Notes: generated from the letters alone by a model not told the origin. A stretch of DNA of 64,000 nucleotides from Cordilura impudica (GCA_963682025.1 OY821518.1:32929507-32993506); one strand, 5' to 3'; shown: positions 12,001-24,484, counted from the first letter of the stretch. A program made the numbers and translations.

Positions 12001-13329
12001 TGGTAAATTGTGATTTTCCAAAAAAAAAAAATGCTTACCAATGAAAATTTTGTTCCAATATTTTTTCTGAAATTGTTATCTTTCATATATATACGCTTAA
12101 TGATCAACAAAAAAAATATATTTTTCTTAATGTGACTTTTTGGGTCAAATTTGTGTAATTATGGAATTTGGAGAAAATTTTAATTTAAAATTTAACTACT
12201 TTTTTAAAAACGTGTATTTGCAACTTAACTTGCTAGTTTATCGCTTTTCGTTCCAAAGTTACAGCCAAAGTTGTGAAATAAGAACACTTTTCCCAAAATA
12301 CAAAAAAGCGCAAACAAATTTTTTTTGTTCAACTTTTTTTTAAATGCTGGTTTTTTATCAATAAAAAATAACAATATTTGAAAACTTCGGCTTCCCTGAA
12401 TTAATCGCCACTTTGGATACCGTGCGTTAGTTTGGATGAGTGGGGTAAAATAAGTAAAGAGGATACTTTAAAGTTGGGTAAGTCGATACCAAATCGTCTT
12501 TTGTTCGTTTCTAATGATTTTTATTTATATTTTTTACATTTTTTACCTGCACAAAATTAATTGTTAAGAGCAATAAACCTTTAATAAATTTTAAATAAAT
12601 AATAAATAATCTATTAGAAAAAGAAAACAGTTCGGTTTAGTTAATATTTTCTAATTTTTTCGTAATTTAATTTTAATTTTAGGTGTACGTATACTTTCTC
12701 TAGTAAGTATACATCATATATTTACATTTTGTATAAAGTGAATATAATTCTCTACTTGGTTGTTATAAAATCAAGATATGAAACAATAAAATGAAATCTA
12801 TAAATTGTGAATAAGATTGACTTGGGCAATTGTCTATGCCTGAGGGATCTTAAATACACATTTATTTGCTATTTAATGTTGTAATTTAAAGCCCAACAGA
12901 ATGAAAATATGTGCTACGAATTACTTAAAAAAAATGAGCATTAAGAGTTTTTTATTTTTTATATGTTATCATTTCTGTTGTTAATGGTAGATAAGTTCCA
13001 ACACAAAAAGCGAGTGATAAAAAGACATTGACATTGATATTAAAACTTGTAAAAAAAAAAAAAAATATCATATAAATAGAAACATGTAGAAAAAATTCTC
13101 TTAAGAGTCTTTATAATAGGCAATTTGAAATGTATGATAGAAATTCCATGTGAAACGCCAGTTTCGTATCAATATTTTTGTTTCCCCTCAAAATTGTTCA
13201 GATGTACTCGTTTATACCATTCAAACACATTAATCAAGTTGTTCAGAAAAACAATTTTTTTAAGTCATTTAAATATGAAAACCCAATGATTTACTAACAT
13301 ACAAATTTACAATCTAATGCCGTTTTCCT
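12001..13329. other. AT-rich sequence, nothing recognised
   Basis: I found no coding relic, terminal repeat or tandem structure beyond homopolymer runs. Confidence 0.5.
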
Positions 13330-13712
13330 TTCTGACAAAAAATTTCGCACTTTATTTGCACTTTATCCGAAAAGTGCATTTTTTATATATTCTGAATTAA
13401 GCGCCACCTTATCTTATACATCAATCGAAAGGTCGCAAAGTCAAGCCCTCGTAAATTGCAAAGAATTGCCGCCTTTGAATTTTTTCAGGTCACAGTGTGA
13501 GAGTATTTACCCATTGATCCCGTTTTTTTTAATATTTTCACCCTATGACTGGAATCAAACTTTTTTGCATTTTATGAGCACAGCTCTTTGAGACCTTTCG
13601 ATTGATGTATAAGATAAGGTTGCTCTTAATTTAGAATATCCAAAAAAATATACTTGTCGAAAGAAGTGCAAATAAAGTGCGACGGCACAAAATTTTGTTG
13701 TTAACGCTAACA
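13330..13712. mobile_element. Fold-back MITE
   Basis: Two inverted arms of about 120 bases flank a short loop. The left arm has CGCACTTTATTTGCACTT and CTTATCTTATACATCAATCG followed by AAAGGTC. The right arm has the reverse complement of the same blocks at about 13590-13690. The arms differ by scattered substitutions and small indels. The transcript would form a long hairpin. No coding capacity. Confidence 0.75.
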
Positions 13713-14927
13713 ACATATAATTTATAATAAACATAATGTTCAACAAAAATTAAAATTTAAATTTACTACGTATTCAATGCTAACAAATATTCATATCATT
13801 TTGAATTTGAAATATTTACTCACTGCTTTGCTTTTCCCCTTTTTTTCCATTATATAATAATTCCTTTAGTTATGCGGATACTAAGCTAAAGAATCTTGCT
13901 TGCTATGTTTTTTCTATCTCATTGAATCACTTTAATGCTGCCACATTTTAACTGGAGGTGTATGCAACGAAGTGAAAAGATTATATTGTGACACATTCTT
14001 AAGAAAATATTGCAATGTCAGAAAATCTTTTTCATCTTACAAACAACATACGTTTTCCATTTTTTGTTTTTGCTATCCTATCTCAACTATTTCCATTGTG
14101 GTCTTAACAGAAGGGTTTCATATTTATATTTGCATATGCAAATATGTGCTTGATTTGTTTTGTCCTCTTGTTTTGACAAAATATTTATTATAAATTTAAG
14201 GAAATTCAAATACGATTACCACATGATTTGTTTTTTTATACGAACTCAAAAAAATTTTAAGAAATTGCTTTGGATTACTGAAAAAAAAAAACTTCTATTC
14301 ATAAGCAATGAGCGGTTTGGCCGCACCCACACGGAATTGATTAAAAATTCTTAGAAATGTCCACCTTACTCAACTAGGAAATGTAAAAAAAAATGAATCA
14401 ATAACTGTTATAGTTCCTGAGTTAACATTCTAACAACAGTCTTTAAAACTAATTTATCTACAAGCTCAATTGAAGTGTCGTTTCGAAGGAATTAAAATTG
14501 GAAGGAATTCAATATGACAAATGGATTTTTTTTCTGGAAAATGTCAAAGCTCACATTCATTTAGTCTTCAGTTTATCAAAGTTTATCTTAAGAATTAATA
14601 TTATTAAAATTCTCGAAATAATATGTTGTTGTTGATAACACTATGGCAACAAGCAAAAATTCCTTTGATAACCTTTATATTTTTTTGGTCCGCTATAATC
14701 ACTTAACTACAAAATTCATTATTATTTCAAATTCTATGGAAAGGTTCTTTTAAATTTTTTTCTAAAATTTTAGGTTTTGAAGAGTTTGTTCCATACATCT
14801 TATCGTAAGTTTGGAACGACGTATTCGATTTTTGTTATGCAATGCGTCAAAACCCATTAACCGAAGAACGATTTAATGTAGCCAGGGCTGATAGAAATGA
14901 TTAAAATTATTTCGGTGTCTGTAAATA
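13713..14927. other. AT-rich sequence, nothing recognised
   Basis: Only short chance open frames are present. No repeat family shared with the rest of the window was noticed. Confidence 0.45.
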
Positions 14928-15658
14928 CAGTGCAAGCTCGGCATTCGCGACTAGCCATTAGCGCGACGGCTTAATTTTCTATAATCGCGACAGCTTACGA
15001 AAAACGGGTTCCATTTTCGCGACTTATATGTATGTGTTTTTCAAATTTCATTATAATATTAACCTTTTTGGGTCACTTTGATCTTAAATTTTGTCAGTTT
15101 ATTCGTGTCATTTGTAGGTTCATTTCTTAATTTAGGGAACGTTCCACATATTTTAAAGCTAGCGAATTCTGAAAAATTTGAGATTTTAAAAATATTTAAA
15201 AGTGGTGTTTCCATTAATTCAATTTGCGTGAATTACATAAGTGAATTGCATAAGTCTTCGGTTTATCGCATTATAAAGCAAGAAAATTAAGTATGCGAAG
15301 TAGCCCCCCCATTTTAGGAAATAAAATTTTTTTAAGACTATTCTGAATTGCTGTAGGATTGATCTACAATGTTCCAAAACGATAAGTTTCTAAAATGTAA
15401 TTTGTATCGGTAAATCGAAAAAAACGAATTTTAAGCTTTGCCCCCCCCTTTGGAAAAAAAAAATTTGGCGGTTGTTATAGTTTGTTCTAGTTGTTCTAAA
15501 CATTGTTCCAAAATAACATTGTTCCCTAACGTACGCAAATGAGAACGCTATATCAACGTTATTAAACGATATCAATATTTTTATGCAACACAAAATTGAC
15601 ATACAGATTCCAAAATTTCTTTCATACAAGGTATCCTGAATGGCACCTAAATGTAAAA

Positions 15659-15991
15659 CCTATAATATTAATAGGCAAGGCGATTTCTTGTGAGTAAGTT
15701 TCTCAGTGTTAACCCGATTTTCACAAAAAATTTATCATTTTAAAGGTATTTCTTTTTCATCGTCTGAAATATTTTTTGGGAGTAATGATCGTTTAAAGTT
15801 GCTACTAACAAATACATAAAATTATACAATGTGTTTATTAAATTTGTTAATGGGTTTGTGTTAATGTGTTGAGTTTGCTTTCTTCATTTAAAATGAGTTG
15901 AATTGTGAAGCATACGTTTAGGGTCTTTTTAAATGAAAAAATAAAATTTATTAGAATTTGCACTCGAATTTCGAGTGCTGGAATCTGCTAG
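15659..15991 (+). mobile_element. Family H Helitron, copy 2
   Basis: It starts with TATAATATTAATAGGCAAGGCGATTTC (first base changed from T to C) and ends GCACTCGAATTTCGAGTGC followed by TGGAATCTGCTAG|T. The 3' hairpin is perfect. It lies inside the inverted-repeat element. Confidence 0.85.
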
Positions 15992-15999
15992 TATACATA

Positions 16000-16170
16000 G
16001 TTATTACAAAAAACACAAAAACAAAAAAAAAAACATAACATATACCAAAATCACAACAAAAAAAAAACAACAAAAAAATAAAAAAAAAATCACAAAACAA
16101 CATAAAATATACAAAAATCACAAAAAAAGTAATAAAATCACAAAAAAAAACAAAAAAAAAATACAAAATA
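16000..16170 (+). repeat. CA(A)n-rich low-complexity tract
   Basis: This is an imperfect ACAAAAAAA-type array with interspersed CATA units. Both strands show open frames of lysine- or phenylalanine-rich composition that have no coding meaning. Confidence 0.8.
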
Positions 16171-17807
16171 CGTTACGGTTTGCGACATATCTATTTTGGA
16201 ACAATGCTTAGAATAACTAGAACAACCGCCAATTTTTTTCCCCCCGAAATGAGGGTGGCAAAGTTAAAAATTCGTTTTTTCGATTTACCGGTACAAATTA
16301 TATTATAGAAACTCATCGTGTTGGAACATTGTAGAACAATCCTAGTACAATTCAGAACAATCTTCAAAAAATTGTATTTCCAAAGTGGCGGGCTAACTTC
16401 GCACACATAGAAAATTCATTTAAGAAGTTCGTACGTACAAGAGAAACTGGCCCTGGCAAACGTTGCACCTTAAAGAAAGCTGAGTAACCAATAATGAAAA
16501 AAATGTTTTATAAGTGGTTTGTAAAACAAAGAGAAAAAATGTTCTAATAACAGCATAGATTTGTTGATCAAAAGCCAGTCATTTATATTCCAAAATTTAC
16601 CAAACCAATTCAGGTATTAATGCTAGTGAGGGATAGTTGAAGAAACATCATATTTTTAAAAATTACGGGCTAGAAATTGTCTTCGAAACCTCATCTTATT
16701 GATGCATTTGTGAAAAGGTTTAAGGATTACGTTGATGAGCATGGGCGGACTCTTCACCAAATCTACAATACCGACGAATCCGGTTTATATTATAAGATGC
16801 TTCCAAATCACCCTTTTGTCACATGTAATGAGAAAACGGCTCCCGGAAGAAAAATATGTAAAGAGCGAAAATAACTTTTTTTCTACTTGTTGTGACTTTT
16901 TTTCCCTGTTCAAATGCGAATGGCAAAGACAAACTGAAATTGTTGGTTGATGGAAAATCGAAAAACCCACGCGCCTTTAAATAATTATTCAATAATCCTG
17001 TAATATACAGTCAAGTAATATAGCCTGGATGACATCATTTATATTCAAGGACTGGTTCCCCACGTAAATTAATGCACCAATTACTAAAAGTAAGTTGTTC
17101 ATAAGTAAACATTTTTTAGGTCCGAGAATTTTTGGCTTCAAAAAGTCTGCCGCAAAAAGCAGTTTTGATTTTAGATAACGTGACGTTTCACCCAGTTGAG
17201 GAACCTAAAACTGATGACGGTTTAATTATAGCAATAAATCTACCACCCAATTTTACTGCGCTTATTCAACCGTTAGATCAAAGCATTGCCAACTTGATCA
17301 AATTAAATTATAAAAAAAACAACTGCTCACTGCTCAAACTAAAAAACTTCAATCTCAAAAATGCAATTCAGATTCTCGCTATGTACTGGGATAAAATATC
17401 AGTGTTTAATATCCAAAAATCGGTAGTGAATGGAGTGAAGAGGATAACATGCCCTTAAATATTTCATAAAATATAATTCAGAAAGAAAACGAAGATATTT
17501 CAACTGTTCGTACACTTGTAGCTCAAATTGTTACGGAATATTTTTTCACGAATGCTGGCATAAACAACTGTATTCAAGAAGAATTTCATGTGGCAAGTAA
17601 TGGAGAGCAAATAGAATTATCAGATACGGAATAGGAGGATTTACGCGACGCGACGGTGGTTTCGAAGAAAACAAAATAAAAGTGCGATTTGGACAATGAT
17701 AAATCGACAGCAGCACTATATGAACTACGTGATTCATCTGTTATTTTAAAAAATAATTTGCCAAAAAAGCAACTCAAAATGTCCAATTTCTTTAAAAATG
17801 TTTCAAA

Positions 17808-18664
17808 TGGCGATTTCTTGTGATCGATGTTTTGTTCTACCGGTTAATCCCGAATTTGACCAAACGTATATTATTTGAAAGGTATTTCTTTTTAGCCGTT
17901 TTGCAGATTTACAGATTTTTAAATTTTTTCCTTTATTTTGAGTAAACACATACATAAAATTATACAATGCTATGTGTGTGTTTATTAAATTTGTTAATAT
18001 GTTTGTTTGTATTATCTTTTCTAGTATTAGAAAATGTATATACATGATCTCGAACCGAACTATAAATAACTAATTATTATTATTACAACACAAGATCGAC
18101 AATACATAAAAACTAACATACAAAAACATACGGTCCAATGCAATTGTGATAAATCTGTTAAGATTTCACAGGCCATTACAGTTACCATCTATGGGACGGT
18201 TGGCAAAACAAAAAGAGCTTTTTTCACATTACGAGATTTGTAATTGATCAAAGCAGTGTTAATGTAGAGAAAGCTATAAATTGGAAAAAAAAAAACTCTG
18301 CTTGTTCGTACTGACTCTCGTATGAAAAGAAAAGAAAAAAACATTTCTCATGTTCTTTTCTTTCTAATGTTGAGTTAAATAGTTGACTAAGCATGAATTG
18401 AGGCAATAGGATGCTGAACATGAACAAGTCACTTTGTTCGAAAGTAGCTACTCCATCTAGCGCTGTCTTCAATTTTTCCCAAATTTCTCTTACATTGCAT
18501 AAAGTATTATCTTTTCTAGTATTAGAAAATGTATATACATGATCTCGAACCGAACTATAAATAACTAATTCTTATTGTTTGTAATACCTTTAGGGTCTCT
18601 ATTTAATGAAAACATAAAATTTCCTAGAATTTTCACTCGAATTTCGAGGGCTGGAATCTGCTAG
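17808..18664 (+). mobile_element. Family H Helitron, copy 3, 5'-truncated and interrupted
   Basis: It begins mid-element at GGCGATTTCTTGTGATCG and runs to about 18008. It then contains a 495-bp insertion or duplication and resumes at about 18571 to end TTTCACTCGAATTTCGAGGG followed by CTGGAATCTGCTAG|T. The 3' hairpin has one substitution. Confidence 0.75.
18009..18570 (+). repeat. 67-bp perfect direct repeats flanking about 428 bp
   Basis: The 67-bp sequence beginning GTATTATCTTTTCTAGTATT and ending AAATAACTAATT occurs at 18009-18075 and 18504-18570 without differences. The segment between has no recognised coding content. A miniature terminal-direct-repeat element or a recent tandem duplication inside the Helitron would both fit. 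No target duplication was seen outside the repeats. Confidence 0.8.
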
Positions 18665-18771
18665 TATGAATAAAAACAGTTCAAATTTTAAAAATTGCAT
18701 AAAGTTTTTCAATAAAATTTTGGGTTGTACTGTACATATTAATGTCAGTATGTAAAGAAGAATTTTTTTTA

Positions 18772-20081
18772 CTAGTTATAACCCGATGCGCTTCGCACAC
18801 ACATGGTAACGAAATTATAAGTTGGGAATACATTTTGTAACGAAATTAAAAATTGGGAATACATTTTATTTTAGATTTTGTTATTTTATTGGCGATTTTA
18901 GACTTTAGCGATCATTGTCTTTTTTTTTTGTTTTAGGCAATTTTTGTACTTTGCGATTTTTGGCTTTTTCTAATTTTGGCGATTTTTGTTATTCGCCGTT
19001 TTTGGTTTGGGCGATTTCTGATGTTGGCGAGTTTCGTTTGTTTCGATTTTTGTTAATGGCGATATTCGGTTTTGGTGTTTTTGACTTTGGCGATTTTTGT
19101 TTTTTGCTATTTTTGATTTTGACGACTTTTGTTTTTCGCGATTTTTGATTTTGGCGAATTCTGTTATTCGCGCTTTTCGATTTTGGCGACTTTTGTCTAT
19201 TGCGATTTTTGATATTCGCAATTTTCGGTTTCGGCGACTTTTGACTTTTACATTTTTTTTTTTTCAATTTTTGGTTTCGGCGGTTTTTGCTATTTCTGAT
19301 TTTGGCGATTTTTGATCCGGCCAATTTTCTTATTCATTTTAGGTTTAGGTGTTGGTTTTGGTGATATTTGATTATGGCAATTTTTATTTTTCGGGATTTT
19401 CGTTTTTTGGCGATTTTCGTTATTTGCGATTTTCGCATTTGTCGATTTTTGATTTTGACGATTTTGTTTTATGTAATTTTTGATTTACGCGATTATCGAT
19501 TTTAGCGATTTCTGTTCTTCGCGATTTTCGGTTTTGTAGATTTTTTATTTTGGCGATTCCGCCCATATTTTCTACGGCTACTCACTTTGGTAATTCATGC
19601 ACTTGTCAACAAAGTCCCAAAGCTTTTTCTATTATAGTATTCGAGATATATGACATTAAATATTTTCTTTGTATAGCAGCTGCCACGCCCACTAATATGA
19701 TCCCGCTCATTTATTCCGAGGATTAACATTGATATTTTATGAACTCCCACAAAGTCCCAAGGCTTGCAATATTATAGTACTCTAGTTTTACGATATTAAA
19801 TATTTAATTTGTATGGGGGTGCCACACCCATTGGCTCGATCTCGCCCATTTTTCCGACACTCTTCAAATAAGTTTAAGAGATAGATAGATAGATAGATAC
19901 TTTATTAGGAGGTGCCACGCCCACCTGCAAAATACCAAAAATACTGCCTATTTTTTCTTCCGGATAGGCAGTTACCTACTGTAAAAATTTTAAGACAATC
20001 CGTCCAGTGGTGTAGTCTCTTATAAACCAAAAACAAACAAACAAACGTACAAACATACAAACTCATTTTTTACATATAAGA
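18772..20081 (-). mobile_element. Second Helitron family, non-autonomous
   Basis: In reverse orientation it starts A|TCTTATATGTAAAAAATGAG (from 20081) and ends GTGCGAAGCGCATCGGGTTATAACTAG|T (18772). The TC start, CTAG end and A/T insertion context match Helitrons, and a short TGCG/CGCA stem lies near the 3' end. It contains (AAAC)n text near 20030, several TGCCACGCCCAC segments (19680-19920), a GATA microsatellite at about 19882-19900 and a large minisatellite. Confidence 0.7.
18890..19560 (+). repeat. Degenerate GGCGATTTTTG minisatellite
   Basis: About 670 bases are made of diverged units of roughly 16-20 bases that alternate TTTTGGCGATTTTTG and TTATTCGCGATTTTTG types. Long open frames on both strands (Phe-rich on plus, Lys/Arg/Ser-rich on minus) arise from the repeat. 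Confidence 0.8.
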
Positions 20082-20413
20082 TTTTAAATTGTTTGCTCCT
20101 CCAAAACTATTAGTATAGTGTATATTTTTGGATCTGCATAGACTTCAACATGTATTTGTTGATTTTTTGTACTAAATCTGTATTTACATCTTTAAATTAA
20201 CATCTTATAATTAGATCTTTTTAAAGGTTAATATCTGGAAATTTTACTGATAGACGAGTCCAGACTAATTTGAAACTTTTTTTTTGATTTATCTCACAGA
20301 CATTGCAAAGTTTATCCCTCACTTTGACCTTCGATATTCCAATGCCGGCAACGTTAAGAAAGTATTTCTCTTTGGTCTCTTATGAACTGATGTTCATAAT
20401 TCTTCTACTCTAA

Positions 20414-20768
20414 TCTATAATATTAATAGGCTAGGCGATTACTTGTGACCGATATTTTGTTCTACCGTTTTATCCCAATTTTGACAAAACGTATATTTTT
20501 GAAACGAATTTCTTTTTAGCTGTTCACCAGACTTACAGATTTTAAAATTTTTGCCTTTGTTTTAAGTAAATTGCATTTAAAGTTGTTACTAACACAAACA
20601 TAAAATTATACAATGCTATGTGTGTGTTAAATTTGTTAATGTGGCTGTAAGTTTGTTTTCTTCATTCACAATAATAATAAACCAAAAATTGTTGGTTTGT
20701 GAATTGGCTAAGTTGAAAAGAAGTTGCCTAGAATTTGCACTCGAATTTCGAGCGCTGGAATCTGCTAG
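20414..20768 (+). mobile_element. Family H Helitron, copy 4
   Basis: The TCTATAATATTAATAGGCTAGG start and the GCACTCGAATTTCGAGCGC hairpin with TGGAATCTGCTAG|T end are both intact. About 355 bp. Confidence 0.85.
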
Positions 20769-21985
20769 TAGTACTAAATAAGAAATAAACTGATCAAAAG
20801 AGAACAGCAATTGACTTTTAATTCAAATGGTATTAGAATTTAAATGTACCAAATAGGCATTAAAATGGTAACCATACCCATGAGTGGTTATAATAATTGA
20901 GTTAAGGACACAGACAGAGGGTACCACTTTTTCGCCTGAAATTTCAGGAACTGTAAAAGTAATCTTCATGCCACATTTTACCCAGCTGTCAATATTTTTT
21001 TTACAAGTATAAATTGGAAGAACAATAAGCAAAATATAGGATTATTTCAAGCACTTCGGTTCAGTCAATGTATTTAATAAATTTGTCTGCAATTATAATT
21101 GGGGTAATTATAGTGTACTAGAAGTTTTAAGTCAACTATTCAAGACTAAGCTATAGGTATATATGTGAATTCAGCGATTTTTTTTTTATTATATCACATG
21201 TTTTGACAAATCTGTTTCCTTTATAAAAACATAACTAGATTTTTGTTTTTAAAACTTTATTCATAAATCCAAAATTGTAGCTTTCATATCCTGAAAAACT
21301 TTTTCCAAACTATTTAAATTTTCAACAATTGCATTCATTTCAATTTCGAAACAAGTTTTCCATTCATTCAACATTTATTTATACACAACCACGTACGAAT
21401 TGTGACTCTGTTACAAAAATTTACCTTCTAACAACCCAGTGTTTAACCGCATAAACCATAGAATTGTTCATCATTTGCCAAAAAAAAAAAAAAGCAACTA
21501 AACAAAAATATGAAAACATTTAAATGTTGTTTCATTTCCGTATTTAATAAACATTCTTTCGTTTTGAAGGACATTAATTTCATTATGGTTTAGTCAAATA
21601 TTTACGATAATTTTTGAAATGCATGTACTGTGTGTAGAATAAAAGTACATACATTTACAGACATGTAAATAAATAACGGGTGACATTTCAATATAGGGTG
21701 AACAAACGCAAAGCGTATAATTTGGTTGAGATTATTAAATAACATTAAAAAATCAATATAAATCAAACTTGAGGAAAATTATCATTTCTGGGTTCAATGG
21801 AGATATGTCCAAATTCATATCTACTAATGTAGTTATCGTAATGGACCAAAATGGTTAAACCTTTCCAAGAAATTGATTCGGATTGACTGATAAATTTAAA
21901 GGTGGTTCTGGTGTAGGGTAGAGTACAAACTATTTATATCCTGACTGTAGACTGTAGGAGAAAATCAATTCACATTGAAACCTTA
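20769..21985. other. AT-rich sequence, nothing recognised
   Basis: No coding relic or repeat arms were found. Short chance open frames only. Confidence 0.45.
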
Positions 21986-22469
21986 TAAAGTTTGTTTATA
22001 TTGTGAACTGTAACAGACACGGACTTTTAGGTGGCTACTTCGATTAAAATTGGAACCTTGCAAATCTCGTCCCACAACAACTAATATCCTTAAACTTACC
22101 ACTATGGTAAATTATGACGTTTAAATGACATGCAAACATATCTAATTTACACGGATTATAGTAAAGCATTCGAAAAAGTAAACTATGATATGTTATGTCT
22201 TATGGCTAATTCCATAGTGACAGACATGACTTTCAGTGATCTTTCTAATGCAATATTATACAGTAAAAGCTTTTCATTGTTCATAAAAATATACAAAAAT
22301 ATGCAGAAGGGCCTGACCAACATATTTACTGTTAGAAAAAGTCAGAAAGTATTATTGTTATTAATAACTGGGGGCAAAAAGCAGACGTGACAGACATGAC
22401 AACCAATAGATGACGATGTTTGTAAAACACAGAAAAGCTCAGAAAATATTTGTATAACAAATAAGAAAG

Positions 22470-22803
22470 AATAATAGGCTAGACGATTTCTTGTGACCGA
22501 TGTATTGTTCAACCGTTTTTATCCGATTCTGACCAAACACATAGTATTTGAAAGGTATTTCTTTTTAGTCGTTTTGCAGATTGACAGATTTTTTAATTTT
22601 TTTCTTTATTTTGAGTTAATTGCATTTAATATGTGTACATATGCTATGTGTGTTTTATTAAATTTGTTTATGTGTTTGTTAATGAGTTTGTTATCTTCAA
22701 TCACAATAATAATAAATCATATAAGTGTTGGTTTGTGAATTGGCTAAGTTGGAAAATAAATCTACCTAGAATATGCCCTCGATTTGAGAGCTGGAATCTA
22801 CGT
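22470..22803 (+). mobile_element. Family H Helitron, copy 5, decayed ends
   Basis: AATAATAGGCTAGACGATTTCTTGTGACCG at the 5' side and CCTAGAATATGCCCTCGATTTGAGAG followed by CTGGAATCTACG at the 3' side. The hairpin and CTAG are degraded. Confidence 0.75.
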
Positions 22804-23331
22804 TATTAATAAAGCATATAAAAATCATGATTTCTAAAATAAAATATAGTACAAAGAAGTATTTTTTAAAGTGACAGACATGACACTGCCTTTATTTTCA
22901 AAATTACTTAATTGCACTTTTCCTTTATTACTGGAAAAATAGGGTCTATAAAACTATTCAAAAATACATCTAACAAAGTATTGATTTATTTTCATACCGT
23001 TTTCTTTGGAATTGTATCAATAAAAATTATTTAAATTACAATTTTTAAAATTGGACCTAAGGTTGACCTTTGCATGGAATAACCCTTATGGGATTTAATT
23101 TTACACTGAGTTCCTTTCTATCTAATAGAATTAAACAAGTAAAGTTCAGAGATGCTACATCAAAATTCATTCATGTCTCTTCTGGCGTTCCACAGGGAAG
23201 TCGCCTTGGTCCCGTACTATTTACTTTATTTATAAATTATCTCGCTTCCATTATTTTACATTCCAACGAATGAATGCAGACTATTAAAGACTATTAAAGA
23301 GTCTAATGATCAACTTTTACTGCAGTCTGAT

Positions 23332-23685
23332 ATATAATATTAATAGGCAAGGCATTTTCTTGTGACATCTTCTACACTTTCAGTTACCAACCGATTTTGA
23401 CAAAAAATATACCATTTGAAAGGTATTTCTTTGAAGATATGCACCATCTTTACAGATGTGCACCATGTGGTACATTTTTTTGAAGAAATAATAATAATAA
23501 TTAGAAATGTATGTGTATGCTGTGCGTGTGTTTTTAAATTGGCTAAAATTGATTAGATCCTTTAAAATTATTTATTAAAAACTCATTTATATATCTTCTG
23601 TGTGTTCAACAAATATTTATAACAAAATTTAATGAATTTTATTTAAAAATTCACAATTTAATGAATTTTATTTCAATATTCTCAA

Positions 23686-23727
<42 letters not shown>

Positions 23728-23815
23728 GATTAAAAAAATCAAAAGAAAAACATTTATTAAGAAAATTAAATTTTCTAGAACTTGCACTCGAATTTCGAGT
23801 GCTGGGCTTTGCTAG
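23332..23815 (+). mobile_element. Family H Helitron, copy 6, inserted in the RT relic
   Basis: TATAATATTAATAGGCAAGGC start and GCACTCGAATTTCGAGTGC hairpin with GGGCTTTGCTAG|T end. A (TA)n microsatellite lies inside at about 23692-23720. The retroelement reading continues on either side. Confidence 0.8.
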
Positions 23816-24484
23816 TTACATTAATTACACAATACTGGTAAAAGTTAACAATACTATTGAGCTTGGTATTTTGTTAGATTACATTGCGTTAACTGTCACC
23901 AAAGCTAAAGATGTTAATGGTTTTATGATGAGCTGGTCCAAAGAATTTTCTGATTCATGTAAAAGGAAATAATTATATAGAAATAGTTTTCATTTTCCGA
24001 GGTCATCGTCTGCATTTTGATACCCATATTGGGATATGGATGGCATTATTTAATAAATTTTTAGAAATTTTTATATACTTATAACTTTGAAGTAGTTTAA
24101 AAAGGAAAAAAGGATTTAAAAAATAAGAGAACTGAGCACACAGTTTTTTTATATACGATCTCTAGTTGTACGTGCATATGGTATTTTTCATGACCAACAA
24201 GTACTGCCCAGTATTTTTCTTACATTGATTGCTTTATCGTTCAACAATTGTGTATTTTTTATATGTTAGACAAATAATATGATTTTTTATTAAGGCTTAA
24301 TTAATAAAGCTGTAGTAACAAAATTAAAGTATTGGGTTGGAACCCAATAAGAAAAATATATTGGAAATTCTAAGGAAATGAAAAGAAAAATTTTCAAAGG
24401 ATATTACTTACAATATTTCGTCCTGAAAAATGAAAACAAATAATCTCGCCCATTAAAATTCTTTCTTTCCTTATGCATATGAAT

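Larger units (their letters stand above)
15289..16408. mobile_element. Inverted-repeat element nested in the pogo transposase
   Basis: Arms of about 220 bases (15289-15510 and 16190-16408) are inverted copies that share GTAAATCGAAAAAACGAATT, TTGGCGGTTGTT and TACAATGTTCCAA. The 8-bp duplication AGAAAATT (15281-15288 and 16409-16416) fixes the ends and explains why the pogo reading frame continues cleanly across it. An 8-bp duplication suggests a hAT-type MITE. The central part holds a family H Helitron and an A-rich tract. Confidence 0.8.
15140..17790 (+). pseudogene. pogo/Tigger (jerky-like) transposase pseudogene
   Basis: The N-terminal psq-type helix-turn-helix is at 15150-15288 (EKFEILKIFKSGVSINSICV, then SSVYRIIKQEN). 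The reading resumes at 16409 after a nested insertion with FVRTRETGPGKRCTLKKAE and the CENP-B-type DNA-binding region KMFYKWFVKQREK. The DDE core follows: IYNTDESGLYYKMLPNHPF (16770-16810, first catalytic Asp), CNEKTAPGRKICKERK, then AVLILDNVTFHP (about 17160, second Asp) and LPPNFTALIQPLDQSI. The final segment includes AIQILAMYWDKIS. Stops and frameshifts occur throughout, especially at 16480-16670 and 16875-17110. The acidic C-terminal tail ends near 17790, just before the Helitron. Confidence 0.85.
14928..18732 (+). mobile_element. pogo/Tigger-type transposon with nested insertions
   Basis: The left end CAGTGCAAGCTCGGCATTCG follows a TA (14926-14927), as expected for pogo elements. Subterminal GCGAC repeats follow. 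The proposed right end, GGTTGTACTG|TA at 18732, matches only about 9 of the first 12 bases, so it is less secure. The interior carries a pogo-type transposase pseudogene, an inverted-repeat element (15289-16408) that itself contains a Helitron, and near the 3' end another Helitron (17808-18664). Confidence 0.6.
21990..23970 (+). pseudogene. Jockey-like non-LTR retrotransposon relic, split by two Helitrons
   Basis: Reverse-transcriptase pieces appear in order. IYTDYSKAFEKVNYDML (22140-22195) is the motif with the first catalytic Asp. YLSNRIKQ-like SFLSNRIKQVKFRDATSKFI then SSGVPQGSRLGPVLFTLFIN (23100-23240) is the next RT motif. LKTIKESNDQLLLQSD (23281-23330) follows. After the Helitron, AKDVNGFMMSWSKEFSDS (23900-23960) corresponds to the post-RT region. 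The YADD box itself is missing. The segments 22260-22470 and 22804-23040 were not assigned. The copy at 44.5-47.3 kb shares the same protein family. Confidence 0.8.

Noticed and set aside
15951..16211. Lys/Asn-rich and Phe-rich frames
   Set aside because: They lie over an A-rich low-complexity tract.
17064..17119. 56-bp intron (GTAAAT...TTTTTTAG) in the pogo transposase
   Set aside because: Removing it leaves the upstream and downstream frames out of register by one base, so a small insertion in a pseudogene explains it as well.
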